This document shows positions 27,772 to 34,789 of a stretch of DNA of 64,000 bases, piece by piece. Origin of the DNA: Ferrovibrio terrae_A (GTDB taxonomy: Bacteria > Pseudomonadota > Alphaproteobacteria > Ferrovibrionales > Ferrovibrionaceae); the NCBI RefSeq assembly GCF_943372915.1, contig NZ_CALSAN010000018.1, forward strand, positions 1 through 64,000, given 5' to 3'. Below the pieces are notes generated by a model. That model was given only the letters and a program-made list of their open reading frames with translations. It ran no database searches and had not been told where the DNA came from. The first letter of the stretch is position 1, and each line of letters opens with the position of its first letter. A program made the position numbers and the translations under genes.

Positions 27772-28437
27772 TTACCGGCGCTGCTGCAGGGCGCGTTCCA
27801 CCGCCGGCCGGTCGCCATAGGTATAGAGCCGGGGGTTGATCTGCGGATTGAAATCGATCTTCGACAGGGTGATGGCCGTGTCCTTGCCCTGGGCATCGGT
27901 GACGGTCCAGCCGGCGAATTCGAGTGGCTTGTCGCCGAACACCAGCGTCAGGGCACCCTCTTTCGGACGGTCCGGGGCAAACAGCGTGACCCGCAGGATG
28001 GCGGCACCACGCTCGACCCTGGCGATGCCGACGCTGTCATCGAACACCACCTTGTCGCGCACCAGCAGATCGAGCGGCGTAGCCCCTAGCGGAATACGCT
28101 CCACCGTCTTCAGTTCACGGTCTTCCATGATGATATAGGCGCCGTCGGAAACGATCAGCATCGGGACCGGCGGATCATATTCAAAGCGGAAGCGGCCCGG
28201 CCGGCTCATGTAGATCTTGCCTTCCGAGGCCTCGCCCTGCGGCGCGACCTGCAGGAAACGGCCTTGCATGCTGCGCACCTCGTTGAAATAGGCGGCAATG
28301 CGGGCGAGATCAGCCTGGTCCTGTGCCGTCAGCTTGGCCGAACTGGCCGGGGCAGCGGCATAGGCAACGGAAAGCGGCAGTTTCGCCGCAGTTGCGGCAA
28401 CGGCCATGGCAAGCAGGAAGCGGCGGCGATCTGTCAT
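27772..28437 (-). CDS. LolA-like outer-membrane lipoprotein carrier family protein
   Basis: 221 residues. The N-terminus MTDRRRFLLAMAVAATAAKLPLSVAYA is an export signal with an Arg pair, ending near AYA-AAP. The mature part matches the LolA family: DLARIAAYFNEVRSMQGRFLQVAPQGE, then GKIYMSRPGRFRFEYDPP, then VTDAQGKDTAITLSKIDFNPQI. LolA proteins carry lipoproteins across the periplasm. Whether this is the main LolA or a paralogue cannot be told. It is divergent from the ybjQ-like gene. The stop codon lies within a short perfect palindrome. Confidence 0.85.
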   Translation of the reverse strand: MTDRRRFLLAMAVAATAAKLPLSVAYAAAPASSAKLTAQDQADLARIAAYFNEVRSMQGRFLQVAPQGEASEGKIYMSRPGRFRFEYDPPVPMLIVSDGAYIIMEDRELKTVERIPLGATPLDLLVRDKVVFDDSVGIARVERGAAILRVTLFAPDRPKEGALTLVFGDKPLEFAGWTVTDAQGKDTAITLSKIDFNPQINPRLYTYGDRPAVERALQQRR

Positions 28438-28517
28438 GGCTCACAGCGGTAGCCCTGGCAGATGGCGAAATCAAGGCGGCATGCTTAAACTGCCGCGAAA
28501 TCAACCGGGAGCGTCGC

Positions 28518-28841
28518 ATGATTCTGACCACAACCGACAGCGTGGACGGCCGCAAAATCACGGCCTATCTCGGCATCGTGGCGGGTGAAGCCGTGATGGG
28601 TACCAACATTTTCCGCGATTTCTTCGCCGGCATCACCGACATCCTCGGCGGCCGCTCCGGCTCCTACGAAAAGGAACTGCGCAAGGCCAAGGCGCTGGCG
28701 CTGGAATCCATGATGGAGGAAGCCCAGGCGCTCGGCGCCGATGCGGTGGTCGGCATGGATCTGGATTATCAGCAGATCGGCGGCACGGATCGCCAAATGT
28801 TGATGGTCGCCGCCAGCGGAACTGCGGTAAAACTGGGCTGA
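28518..28841 (+). CDS. YbjQ family (UPF0145) protein
   Basis: 107 residues. The family is recognised by MILTTTDSVDGRKITAYLGIVAGEAVMGTNIFRDFFAGITDILGGRSGSYEKEL (only key positions matter) and the C-terminal ADAVVGMDLDYQQIG. YbjQ proteins form pentameric barrels and are often called heavy-metal binding, but no function is firm. I chose the ATG at 28518, which gives the standard length. A GGGAG lies upstream. The next gene, a chlorite-dismutase-family protein, begins 35 bases later on the same strand. Confidence 0.85.
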   Translation: MILTTTDSVDGRKITAYLGIVAGEAVMGTNIFRDFFAGITDILGGRSGSYEKELRKAKALALESMMEEAQALGADAVVGMDLDYQQIGGTDRQMLMVAASGTAVKLG

Positions 28842-28876
28842 CGCCGGGCGCCCCGGCGCGCCGGGGGAACCAGACA

Positions 28877-29425
28877 ATGGAATCGCGCTTTACCAGCTTC
28901 GTCGGCGGGCCGACGGGGCCGTGGAAGATTGTTTCAATGCGGGCGATCAGCGGCAACGGCATGGCGCTGGCCAGTCATCTGGATCTGCGAGATGGCCTGG
29001 CCGAGGCCGAAGATGTGGCCTGGCAGCTGCGCGGTGTCGCCAGCCATCTGCGTTATACCAACGAAGCCGAACGCAACGCGCTGGCGTCCGTGCAGCCGGG
29101 TCTGGGGCGGCCGGAAGCGCGCTGCGCGGCCCTGATCCCGATCCGCAAGACTGCAGCCTGGTGGCTGCTGGCGCAGGATGAACGCCGGGCCATCATCGAG
29201 GAACAGTCGCGTCATATCGCCATCGGCATGGCCTATCTGCCCGCCGTGGCGCGCAAGCTGTTCCATGCCCGCGATCTGGGCGAGCCGTTCGATTTCCTCA
29301 CCTGGTTCGAATTCGCCCCCGACCATGCCGCCCGGTTCGATATGCTGCTGGCGGAACTGCGGGTCAGCCCCGAATGGGATTATGTCGACCGCGAAGTGGA
29401 AATCCGGCTGGAACGGGTCACCTGA
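28877..29425 (+). CDS. Chlorite dismutase family heme protein, short (dimeric-type)
   Basis: 182 residues, the length of the short dimeric chlorite dismutases such as that of Nitrobacter winogradskyi. The proximal heme ligand is His113 (EEQSRHIAIG) and the distal catalytic Arg is Arg126 (LPAVARKLFH). Their 13-residue spacing is the one I recall for the Nitrobacter enzyme. RDLGEPFDFLTWFEF and EWDYVDREVEIRL are conserved family segments. True chlorite dismutases turn chlorite into chloride and oxygen, while relatives decarboxylate coproheme (HemQ). No perchlorate reductase genes are nearby, so chlorite detoxification is the most likely use if it is an authentic enzyme. Confidence 0.82.
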   Translation: MESRFTSFVGGPTGPWKIVSMRAISGNGMALASHLDLRDGLAEAEDVAWQLRGVASHLRYTNEAERNALASVQPGLGRPEARCAALIPIRKTAAWWLLAQDERRAIIEEQSRHIAIGMAYLPAVARKLFHARDLGEPFDFLTWFEFAPDHAARFDMLLAELRVSPEWDYVDREVEIRLERVT

Positions 29426-29439
29426 GGATGATTTTCGGC

Positions 29440-29467
29440 TTGAAATAGAACGATCGTGCTATATTCT
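29440..29467 (+). promoter_or_regulatory. Promoter-like sequence with near-palindrome ahead of hydrolase gene
   Basis: TTGAAA (29440-29445) and TATTCT (29462-29467) are 16 bases apart. Between them lies an 18-base near-palindrome (29445-29462, ATAGAACGA / TCGTGCTAT, eight of nine pairs match) with centre ACGATCGT. Such a site in the spacer is typical of TetR-class repressors. The downstream gene starts at 29511. Confidence 0.4.
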
Positions 29468-29510
29468 GCCTGAACCCGACCACCCGCACTGCGCTGAATC
29501 GAGCCTCGCC

Positions 29511-30467
29511 ATGACCAAACATTCTTCACCTCGCTCAAATAAAAGCACGAATGTTCATTCTATTATCAATTTCCTGATTCAACGCAGCCTGATCCGCACC
29601 GGTTTCCGCCTGGCGCCGGGCTGGGCGGCCAACCGCGCCGCCAGGATGTTTCTGCGGCCCTGGCGCAGACCCGCCGCGGGCCGACCGCCTTATGCGACCC
29701 GGGAAACCGCCTTCGCCGCCGAAACGCAGTATGGCCCCATCGCGGCCTGGAGTTTTGGTCCAACTCAAACCGGTACGCCGGCGATCCTGCTGGTGCATGG
29801 CTGGGAAGACGACCACCTGAGCTGGGCGCCGCTGATCGACAAGCTGGTGGCGCGCGGCCATCGTGTGCTGACACTCGACCTGCCCGGCCATGGCCGGTCG
29901 CCGGCCGATATCACCGGAATCCCGATCCTGGCGACCGCCGTCGCCGCCGTCGGTCGCGAGGCCGAAGCGATTGGTGCAGTCTCACCCCACCAGCCTTTCA
30001 AGGCGGTGATCGCCCATTCGCTGGGTGGCACGGCAACGCTGATCGCCGCCACCGAGATGGGCCTGCGCGCCGAACGCTTTGCCATCCTCGCCTCGCCCAA
30101 CCATCCGCGGCTGTTCGCCGGCGCGATGATGCAGATGCTGAAACTGAGCCGGCAGCAGACCACCATGGTCTTCACCGCCATCGAGCGGCTGATCGGCCGC
30201 ACCATGGACTCGCTCTATCTGCCGCCCAAACTACGCAACCTGAACCAACCCGGCCTGATCCTGCACAGCCGTGAGGACCGCACCGTACCGCTGCAGCACA
30301 GCCAGGAGAACGCCACCGCGTGGCCACGCGCCGATTTCCGCGTGCTGGACGGCATCGGTCATCGCAAGCTGATGACCGACGATGGCGTGCACAGCATGCT
30401 GCTGCATTTTATCAGCAGCACCGCACCGGCCGATGCCTATAGCCTGAAGAGCGATGCGGCGGATTAA
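29511..30467 (+). CDS. Alpha/beta hydrolase
   Basis: 318-residue cytoplasmic hydrolase. The oxyanion segment is ILLVHGWEDDHLSW. The nucleophile Ser is in VIAHSLGGTA, the acid is probably Asp in ILHSREDRTVP, and the His is in LDGIGHRKLM. The first 60 residues are basic (RAARMFLRPWRRPAAGRPP) and precede the core fold. Substrate unknown; esterase or lactonase are possible. I chose the ATG at 29511 because it lies just downstream of a promoter-like sequence. It converges with fghA, with the stop codons overlapping by four bases. Confidence 0.82.
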   Translation: MTKHSSPRSNKSTNVHSIINFLIQRSLIRTGFRLAPGWAANRAARMFLRPWRRPAAGRPPYATRETAFAAETQYGPIAAWSFGPTQTGTPAILLVHGWEDDHLSWAPLIDKLVARGHRVLTLDLPGHGRSPADITGIPILATAVAAVGREAEAIGAVSPHQPFKAVIAHSLGGTATLIAATEMGLRAERFAILASPNHPRLFAGAMMQMLKLSRQQTTMVFTAIERLIGRTMDSLYLPPKLRNLNQPGLILHSREDRTVPLQHSQENATAWPRADFRVLDGIGHRKLMTDDGVHSMLLHFISSTAPADAYSLKSDAAD

Positions 30468-31309
30468 CGCCGCAGCTGCTGGGCGTGATGGGCGATATGC
30501 TCGCCGATGAAACTGGCGATGAAATAGTAGCTGTGGTCATAGCCGGCCTGCAGACGCAGCGTCAGCGGGATGCCGGCGGCAGCGGCGGCATTGGCCAGCA
30601 ACTGGGGCTTCAACTGGTTTTCCAGAAACTCGTCGGCCATGCCCTGATCGATCAGCACCGGCTTGCGCCAGTCGGTGGCTGATGCCAGCGCCGTGGCGTC
30701 CCAGCTGTTCCAGGTGGAACGATCCGGCCCGAGATAGCCGGTGAAGGCCTTCTCGCCCCAGGGCACCCGGCTCGGCGCCACGATCGGCGCGAAGGCCGAG
30801 ACCGATTTGTAGAGTTGCGGATTGCGGAAGGCGCAGACCAATGCACCATGACCGCCCATCGAATGGCCGAAGATGCCGCTGCGCGCCATCTCGGCAGCCG
30901 GGACATGCTCGGCAATCAGCGCCGGCAGTTCCTGCGTCACATAGGAATACATCCGGTAATGCCGCGCCCAGGGCGTCTGTGTCGCATCGACATAGAAGCC
31001 GGCGCCGGAACCGAAATCGTAAGAGTCGTCCTCACCCGGGATATTCACGCCGCGCGGGCTGGTGTCCGGGGCGATCAGAATGAGGCCATGCTCGGCGGCG
31101 TAGCGTTGCGCACCGGCCTTGGCCACCATGTTTTCCCAGGTGCAGGTGAGACCCGACAGGTAATACAGCACCGGCAGCTTTGCGTTTTTCTCTGATGCCT
31201 GCGGCGGCAGATAGACGGCAAATTCCATCGCACAGCCCAGCGATGTCGATGCGTGCCGCCAGACCTGCTGCTGGCCGCCGAAGCTGGCCCAGTTCTTGAT
31301 GCGCTCCAT
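30464..31309 (-). CDS. fghA: S-formylglutathione hydrolase
   Basis: 281-residue serine esterase that splits S-formylglutathione into formate and glutathione, the second step of glutathione-dependent formaldehyde detoxification. Family segments are FAVYLPPQASEKNAKLPVLYYLSGLTCTWENMVAKAGAQ (key: LSGLTCT), IAPDTSPRG, the nucleophile in GIFGHSMGGHGAL and the C-terminal His in GYDHSYYFIASF. It is coupled to the upstream adhC gene by a one-base overlap (TGATG on the minus strand). Confidence 0.95.
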   Translation of the reverse strand: MERIKNWASFGGQQQVWRHASTSLGCAMEFAVYLPPQASEKNAKLPVLYYLSGLTCTWENMVAKAGAQRYAAEHGLILIAPDTSPRGVNIPGEDDSYDFGSGAGFYVDATQTPWARHYRMYSYVTQELPALIAEHVPAAEMARSGIFGHSMGGHGALVCAFRNPQLYKSVSAFAPIVAPSRVPWGEKAFTGYLGPDRSTWNSWDATALASATDWRKPVLIDQGMADEFLENQLKPQLLANAAAAAGIPLTLRLQAGYDHSYYFIASFIGEHIAHHAQQLRR

Positions 31310-32421
31310 CAGAAGGTCACGACCGAACGGATCGACTTGCCCTCATGCATCAGGTCGAACGCGTCGTTGATCCTGTCCAGCGGCATCACATGGGTGATCA
31401 GGTCATCGATGTTGATCTTGCCGTCCATATACCAGTCGACGATCTGCGGCACGTCGCTGCGTCCGCGCGCGCCGCCGAAAGCCGAGCCCTTCCAGACCCG
31501 GCCGGTGACCAGCTGGAACGGCCGGGTGGAGATTTCCGCACCTGACGGCGCCACACCGATGATGACGCTCTCACCCCAGCCCTTGTGGCAGCATTCCAGC
31601 GCCTGCCGCATGGTCTTCGGATTGCCGATGCATTCAAAGCTGAAATCAGCGCCACCCTTGGTCAACTCGACCAGATGCGGCACCAGCTCGTCATCCTTCA
31701 TGTCCTTCGGGTTGACGAAATGCGTCATGCCGAATTTCTCGGCCATCTGTTTGCGGGCCGGATTGATATCAACGCCGATGATGCGGTCGGCGCCCACCAT
31801 GCGGGCGCCCTGGATCACATTGAGGCCGATGCCGCCCAGGCCGAAGACCACCACGTTGGCGCCGGCCTGCACCTTGGCCGTATAGACCACGGCGCCAATG
31901 CCGGTGGTGACGCCGCAGCCGATGTAGCAGACCTTCTCGAAGGGCGCGTCAGGCCGGATCTTGGCGACCGCGATCTCGGGCAGCACGGTGTAATTGGCAA
32001 AGGTGGAAGTGCCCATGTAATGCCACACGGTTTCGCCGCGGCATTTGAAGCGGCTGGTCCCGTCCGGCATCATGCCTTGGCCCTGCGTGATGCGGATCGA
32101 CTGGCAGAGATTGGTCTTGCGGCTGAGGCAGTAATCGCACTGGCGGCATTCCGGCGTATAGAGCGGAATGACATGATCGCCCTTCTTCACGCTGGTGACG
32201 CCCGGGCCGATATCGACCACCACGCCCGCCCCTTCATGACCCAGGATGCAGGGAAACTTGCCCTCGCTATCGAGGCCGGACAGCGTATAGGCATCGGTGT
32301 GGCAGACGCCGGTGGCCTTGATCTCGACCAGAACTTCGCCGGCCTTGGGACCCTCCAGTTTCACCGTTTCGATGCTGAGCGGCTTCTTGGCCTCGAAAGC
32401 GACAGCGGCGCGCACGTCCAT
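31309..32421 (-). CDS. adhC: S-(hydroxymethyl)glutathione dehydrogenase (class III alcohol dehydrogenase)
   Basis: 370-residue zinc enzyme that oxidises the formaldehyde-glutathione adduct to S-formylglutathione with NAD+. The catalytic zinc ligands are in TGVCHTDAYTLSG and GHEGAGVV. The structural zinc Cys cluster is CRQCDYCLSRKTNLC. The NAD motif is VFGLGGIGLNVIQGARMVGA. The family-typical ending is DAFDLMHEGKSIRSVVTF. I chose the ATG at 32421 because eleven upstream residues are not family-like. With fghA it forms a complete two-gene detoxification operon. Confidence 0.95.
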   Translation of the reverse strand: MDVRAAVAFEAKKPLSIETVKLEGPKAGEVLVEIKATGVCHTDAYTLSGLDSEGKFPCILGHEGAGVVVDIGPGVTSVKKGDHVIPLYTPECRQCDYCLSRKTNLCQSIRITQGQGMMPDGTSRFKCRGETVWHYMGTSTFANYTVLPEIAVAKIRPDAPFEKVCYIGCGVTTGIGAVVYTAKVQAGANVVVFGLGGIGLNVIQGARMVGADRIIGVDINPARKQMAEKFGMTHFVNPKDMKDDELVPHLVELTKGGADFSFECIGNPKTMRQALECCHKGWGESVIIGVAPSGAEISTRPFQLVTGRVWKGSAFGGARGRSDVPQIVDWYMDGKINIDDLITHVMPLDRINDAFDLMHEGKSIRSVVTF

Positions 32422-32525
32422 GGCGAATCTCCTGCGATATGGGCTGCAGGACAATAAAGGCCATGGTCACGCAATGGAAAGCCCTTGAACCACGAACTTG
32501 TGGTTACGTCGGCGTTACCGTTGCT

Positions 32526-33725
32526 TCACGCGGCGCGCTCCACGGCAATCGCGGTGGCTTCACCGCCGCCAATGCAGAGCGAGGCAATGCCACGCCTGCC
32601 GCCGCTGCGCTGCAGCGCATTGAGCAGCGTGACGATGATGCGGGCGCCGGTGGCGCCGATCGGATGCCCCAGCGCGCAGGCGCCGCCCACCACGTTGACG
32701 CGGTCATGGCCGATATTGAGGTCGCGCATCGCCGCCATAGGCACCGCCGCGAATGCCTCGTTGATCTCGAACAGATCGACCTGGTCGACGCTCCAGTCGA
32801 CCTTCTGCAACAGCTTGCGGATGGCCGGGATCGGCGCGGTGGTGAACCAGGCGGGGTCCTGCGCATGCACAGAGTGACCGACAATGCGCGCTACCACCGG
32901 CAGGCCCTTTTCCCTGGCCGTGGATTCCCGCGTCAGCACCAGCGCAGCGCCACCATCGGCATTGGCCGAGGAGCTGGCCGGCGTGATGGTGCCATTGGCC
33001 TTGAAGGCCGCCTTCAGGGTCGGGATCTTTTCCGGGTTCACCTTCAGCGGATTCTCGTCTCGGCTGACGGTCTCCGCACCCTTCACCGTGGGTGTGACGG
33101 CAACGATCTCGGCATCGAACCAGCCATTCTCCACCGCCTTGCGTGCGCGGGTCAGCGTCTCGATCGCGTAAGCATCCTGCTCAGCCCGGGTGAAGCCATA
33201 TTTCTCGGCGCATTGCTCGCCGAAGGTGCCCATGGCGCGGTCGCGCTCATAGGCATCCTCCAGCCCATCCAGCATCATGTGATCGAGCACTTTCGTATGG
33301 CCGGCCTTGTGACCGAAGCGCATCTGCGGCAGCAGATACGGCGCGCCCGACATGCTCTCCATGCCGCCCGCCACCATGATATCGGCCGAGCCGGCCAGCA
33401 GCATGTCATGCGCCAGCATGGTGGCGCGCATGCCTGAGCCGCAGACCTTGTTGATGGTGACGGCGCCGACATGATCGGGCAGGCCGGCCTTGCGCGCCGC
33501 CTGGCGCGCCGGCGCCTGGCCCTGGCCGGCCGGCAGCACGCAGCCCATCAGCACCTCGTCGATCTCTTCGCCCTTCACCCCGGCGCGCTCCAGCGCCGCC
33601 TTGATGGCGACCGCACCGAGTTCGTTTCCGGCAACGCTGCTCAGCGCCCCGCCGAAGCGGCCGAGCGGGGTGCGGACGGCGGACGCAATGACGATCGTAT
33701 CCTGCGCAGACGAGGGGGCGGACAT
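32526..33725 (-). CDS. Acetyl-CoA C-acyltransferase (thiolase)
   Basis: 399-residue thiolase. The nucleophile Cys95 is in INKVCGSGMRA. The catalytic His is in CALGHPIGATGAR and the proton-donor Cys is in IASLCIGGGEA. The start SAVRTPLGRFGGALSS is typical of biosynthetic acetoacetyl-CoA thiolases (PhaA/AtoB), but a degradative role cannot be excluded. It is divergent from a TetR regulator, and the operator sits between the -35 and -10 of its promoter, so it is very probably controlled by that regulator. No other polyhydroxyalkanoate gene is adjacent. Confidence 0.92.
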   Translation of the reverse strand: MSAPSSAQDTIVIASAVRTPLGRFGGALSSVAGNELGAVAIKAALERAGVKGEEIDEVLMGCVLPAGQGQAPARQAARKAGLPDHVGAVTINKVCGSGMRATMLAHDMLLAGSADIMVAGGMESMSGAPYLLPQMRFGHKAGHTKVLDHMMLDGLEDAYERDRAMGTFGEQCAEKYGFTRAEQDAYAIETLTRARKAVENGWFDAEIVAVTPTVKGAETVSRDENPLKVNPEKIPTLKAAFKANGTITPASSSANADGGAALVLTRESTAREKGLPVVARIVGHSVHAQDPAWFTTAPIPAIRKLLQKVDWSVDQVDLFEINEAFAAVPMAAMRDLNIGHDRVNVVGGACALGHPIGATGARIIVTLLNALQRSGGRRGIASLCIGGGEATAIAVERAA

Positions 33726-33757
33726 GGCGGCTCTCCGTGTTTTCTCTTGCCGAGTAA

Positions 33758-33787
33758 ATTAGATGATTGCTATCATCTATCCGTCAA
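33758..33787 (-). promoter_or_regulatory. Thiolase promoter
   Basis: On the minus strand, TTGACG (33787-33782) and TCTAAT (33763-33758) are separated by 18 bases. The palindromic operator fills the spacer. Transcription would start near 33750, about 25 bases before the thiolase ATG. Confidence 0.55.
33760..33779. promoter_or_regulatory. Palindromic TetR-type operator
   Basis: TAGATGAT (33760-33767) and ATCATCTA (33772-33779) are perfect inverted 8-base arms with a four-base spacer (TGCT). The site lies in the 90-base gap between the thiolase and the tetR-like gene, between the -35 and -10 of the thiolase promoter. It also overlaps a possible tetR promoter (TTGCCG 33747, TATCAT 33771). This is the expected layout for autoregulation plus control of the divergent gene. 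Confidence 0.7.
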
Positions 33788-33815
33788 GTGCTATTTGTGC
33801 TGCAGAAAGCCAGTC

Positions 33816-34397
33816 ATGCGCCGTTCGGCCGAGGAAAAGGCGGAAACCCGTCGCCAGATCGTGCGCACCGCCGGACGAATGATCCGTGGTCGCGGCTTGG
33901 CCGACACCGGCGTCGCCGAGGTGATGGCCGAGACCGGCCTGACCCATGGCGGCTTCTACCGGCATTTCGACTCCAAGGAGGCGCTAGCGGCAGCAGCAGT
34001 GGAAGCCGCTTTTGCCCATATGCGGGCACGGCTGGAGGCGATCACGGCCAAGGCACCGCCGGGCAAGAGACTGGAAGCCCTGATCGAGACCTACCTGACG
34101 GAAGCCCATCGTGACCAGCCCGAACTCGGCTGCGTGATGGCCAGTGTGGGTATGGAGGCGCAACGCGCCGGCGGTGTCGTGCAGGCTGCCTATGAGGGTG
34201 GCATCGCGCGGCTGCTGGCGCTGTTCGCGGCACAGATCGAGGCGCCGACCCGGCAGCAGCAGAAGGATCGCGCCGATGCCGTGCTGTCGGTGCTGGTTGG
34301 TGGGCTGCTGCTCGCGCGGGCACTGCAGCATGATCCGGTGCAGTCGCGGCGGGCATTGAGGAATGCGCGCGCTGCAGCTTTAGCGATTGCACAATAA
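33816..34397 (+). CDS. TetR/AcrR family transcriptional regulator
   Basis: 193 residues. The N-terminal helix-turn-helix is clear: KAETRRQIVRTAGRMIRGRGLADTGVAEVMAETGLTHGGFYRHFDSKEAL (recognition helix near GLTHGGFYRHF). The C-terminal ligand domain has the ELGCVMASVGMEAQR pattern seen in NemR/YcdC-like members, with a single Cys that could sense electrophiles. It probably represses the divergent thiolase and itself through the palindrome at 33760. I chose the ATG at 33816. An upstream in-frame extension runs through the promoter and is not plausible. Confidence 0.88.
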   Translation: MRRSAEEKAETRRQIVRTAGRMIRGRGLADTGVAEVMAETGLTHGGFYRHFDSKEALAAAAVEAAFAHMRARLEAITAKAPPGKRLEALIETYLTEAHRDQPELGCVMASVGMEAQRAGGVVQAAYEGGIARLLALFAAQIEAPTRQQQKDRADAVLSVLVGGLLLARALQHDPVQSRRALRNARAAALAIAQ

Positions 34398-34421
34398 AAA
34401 GCCCGGCGGTGACGCCGGGCT
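34396..34421 (-). terminator. Intrinsic terminator of the ftsK operon
   Basis: AGCCCGGCG (34400-34408) and CGCCGGGCT (34413-34421) form a perfect 9-bp stem with a GTGA/TCAC loop. On the minus strand it is followed by TTTTTATTG. It ends transcription from ftsK and the small membrane-protein gene. It begins at the end of the tetR-like gene and probably also helps stop that transcript. Confidence 0.75.
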
Positions 34422-34465
34422 AATCGAACTTCTGCGGAAACGGAACGACGACTTGGCCGTATCAG

Positions 34466-34780
34466 CTATCGAGGGATCAATTCCAGAAGCGCCACATAAC
34501 ATACGGCGAAAAGCGCAGAACCTAAGAATACTCCCCCGGCCTTCCAGAGACGATGCCAGTGGCGCTGGCCGGTTTCGGTAAGCATCTCCCGCGGCGCCAG
34601 CCACAGCTTCAGACCATCTATGGGATCAAACCACGCGAAGAACCCATTCGGTGTTTGATCAGGCTTGCGGCTGGCAACAACCAAGGCAGCACTGCCAAAG
34701 GTCACCACTCCAGCAACAAAACCGATCAGGCAAGCGAGCACAAATGGGGCGATGACAACGTATGCCATCCAATCTCCCAT
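34466..34780 (-). CDS. Small two-helix membrane protein
   Basis: 104 residues, not recognised. Two hydrophobic segments are visible: about 5-35 (AYVVIAPFVLACLIGFVAGVVTFGSAALVVA) and 80-100 (GGVFLGSALFAVCYVALLELI). A polar loop between them contains WFDPIDGLKLWLAPREML. It starts nine bases after the ftsK stop on the same strand and precedes a good terminator, so it is co-transcribed with ftsK. Base composition is slightly less GC-rich than its neighbours. A divisome-related role is a guess from position alone. Confidence 0.6.
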   Translation of the reverse strand: MGDWMAYVVIAPFVLACLIGFVAGVVTFGSAALVVASRKPDQTPNGFFAWFDPIDGLKLWLAPREMLTETGQRHWHRLWKAGGVFLGSALFAVCYVALLELIPR

Positions 34781-34789
34781 TGGCTGGCC

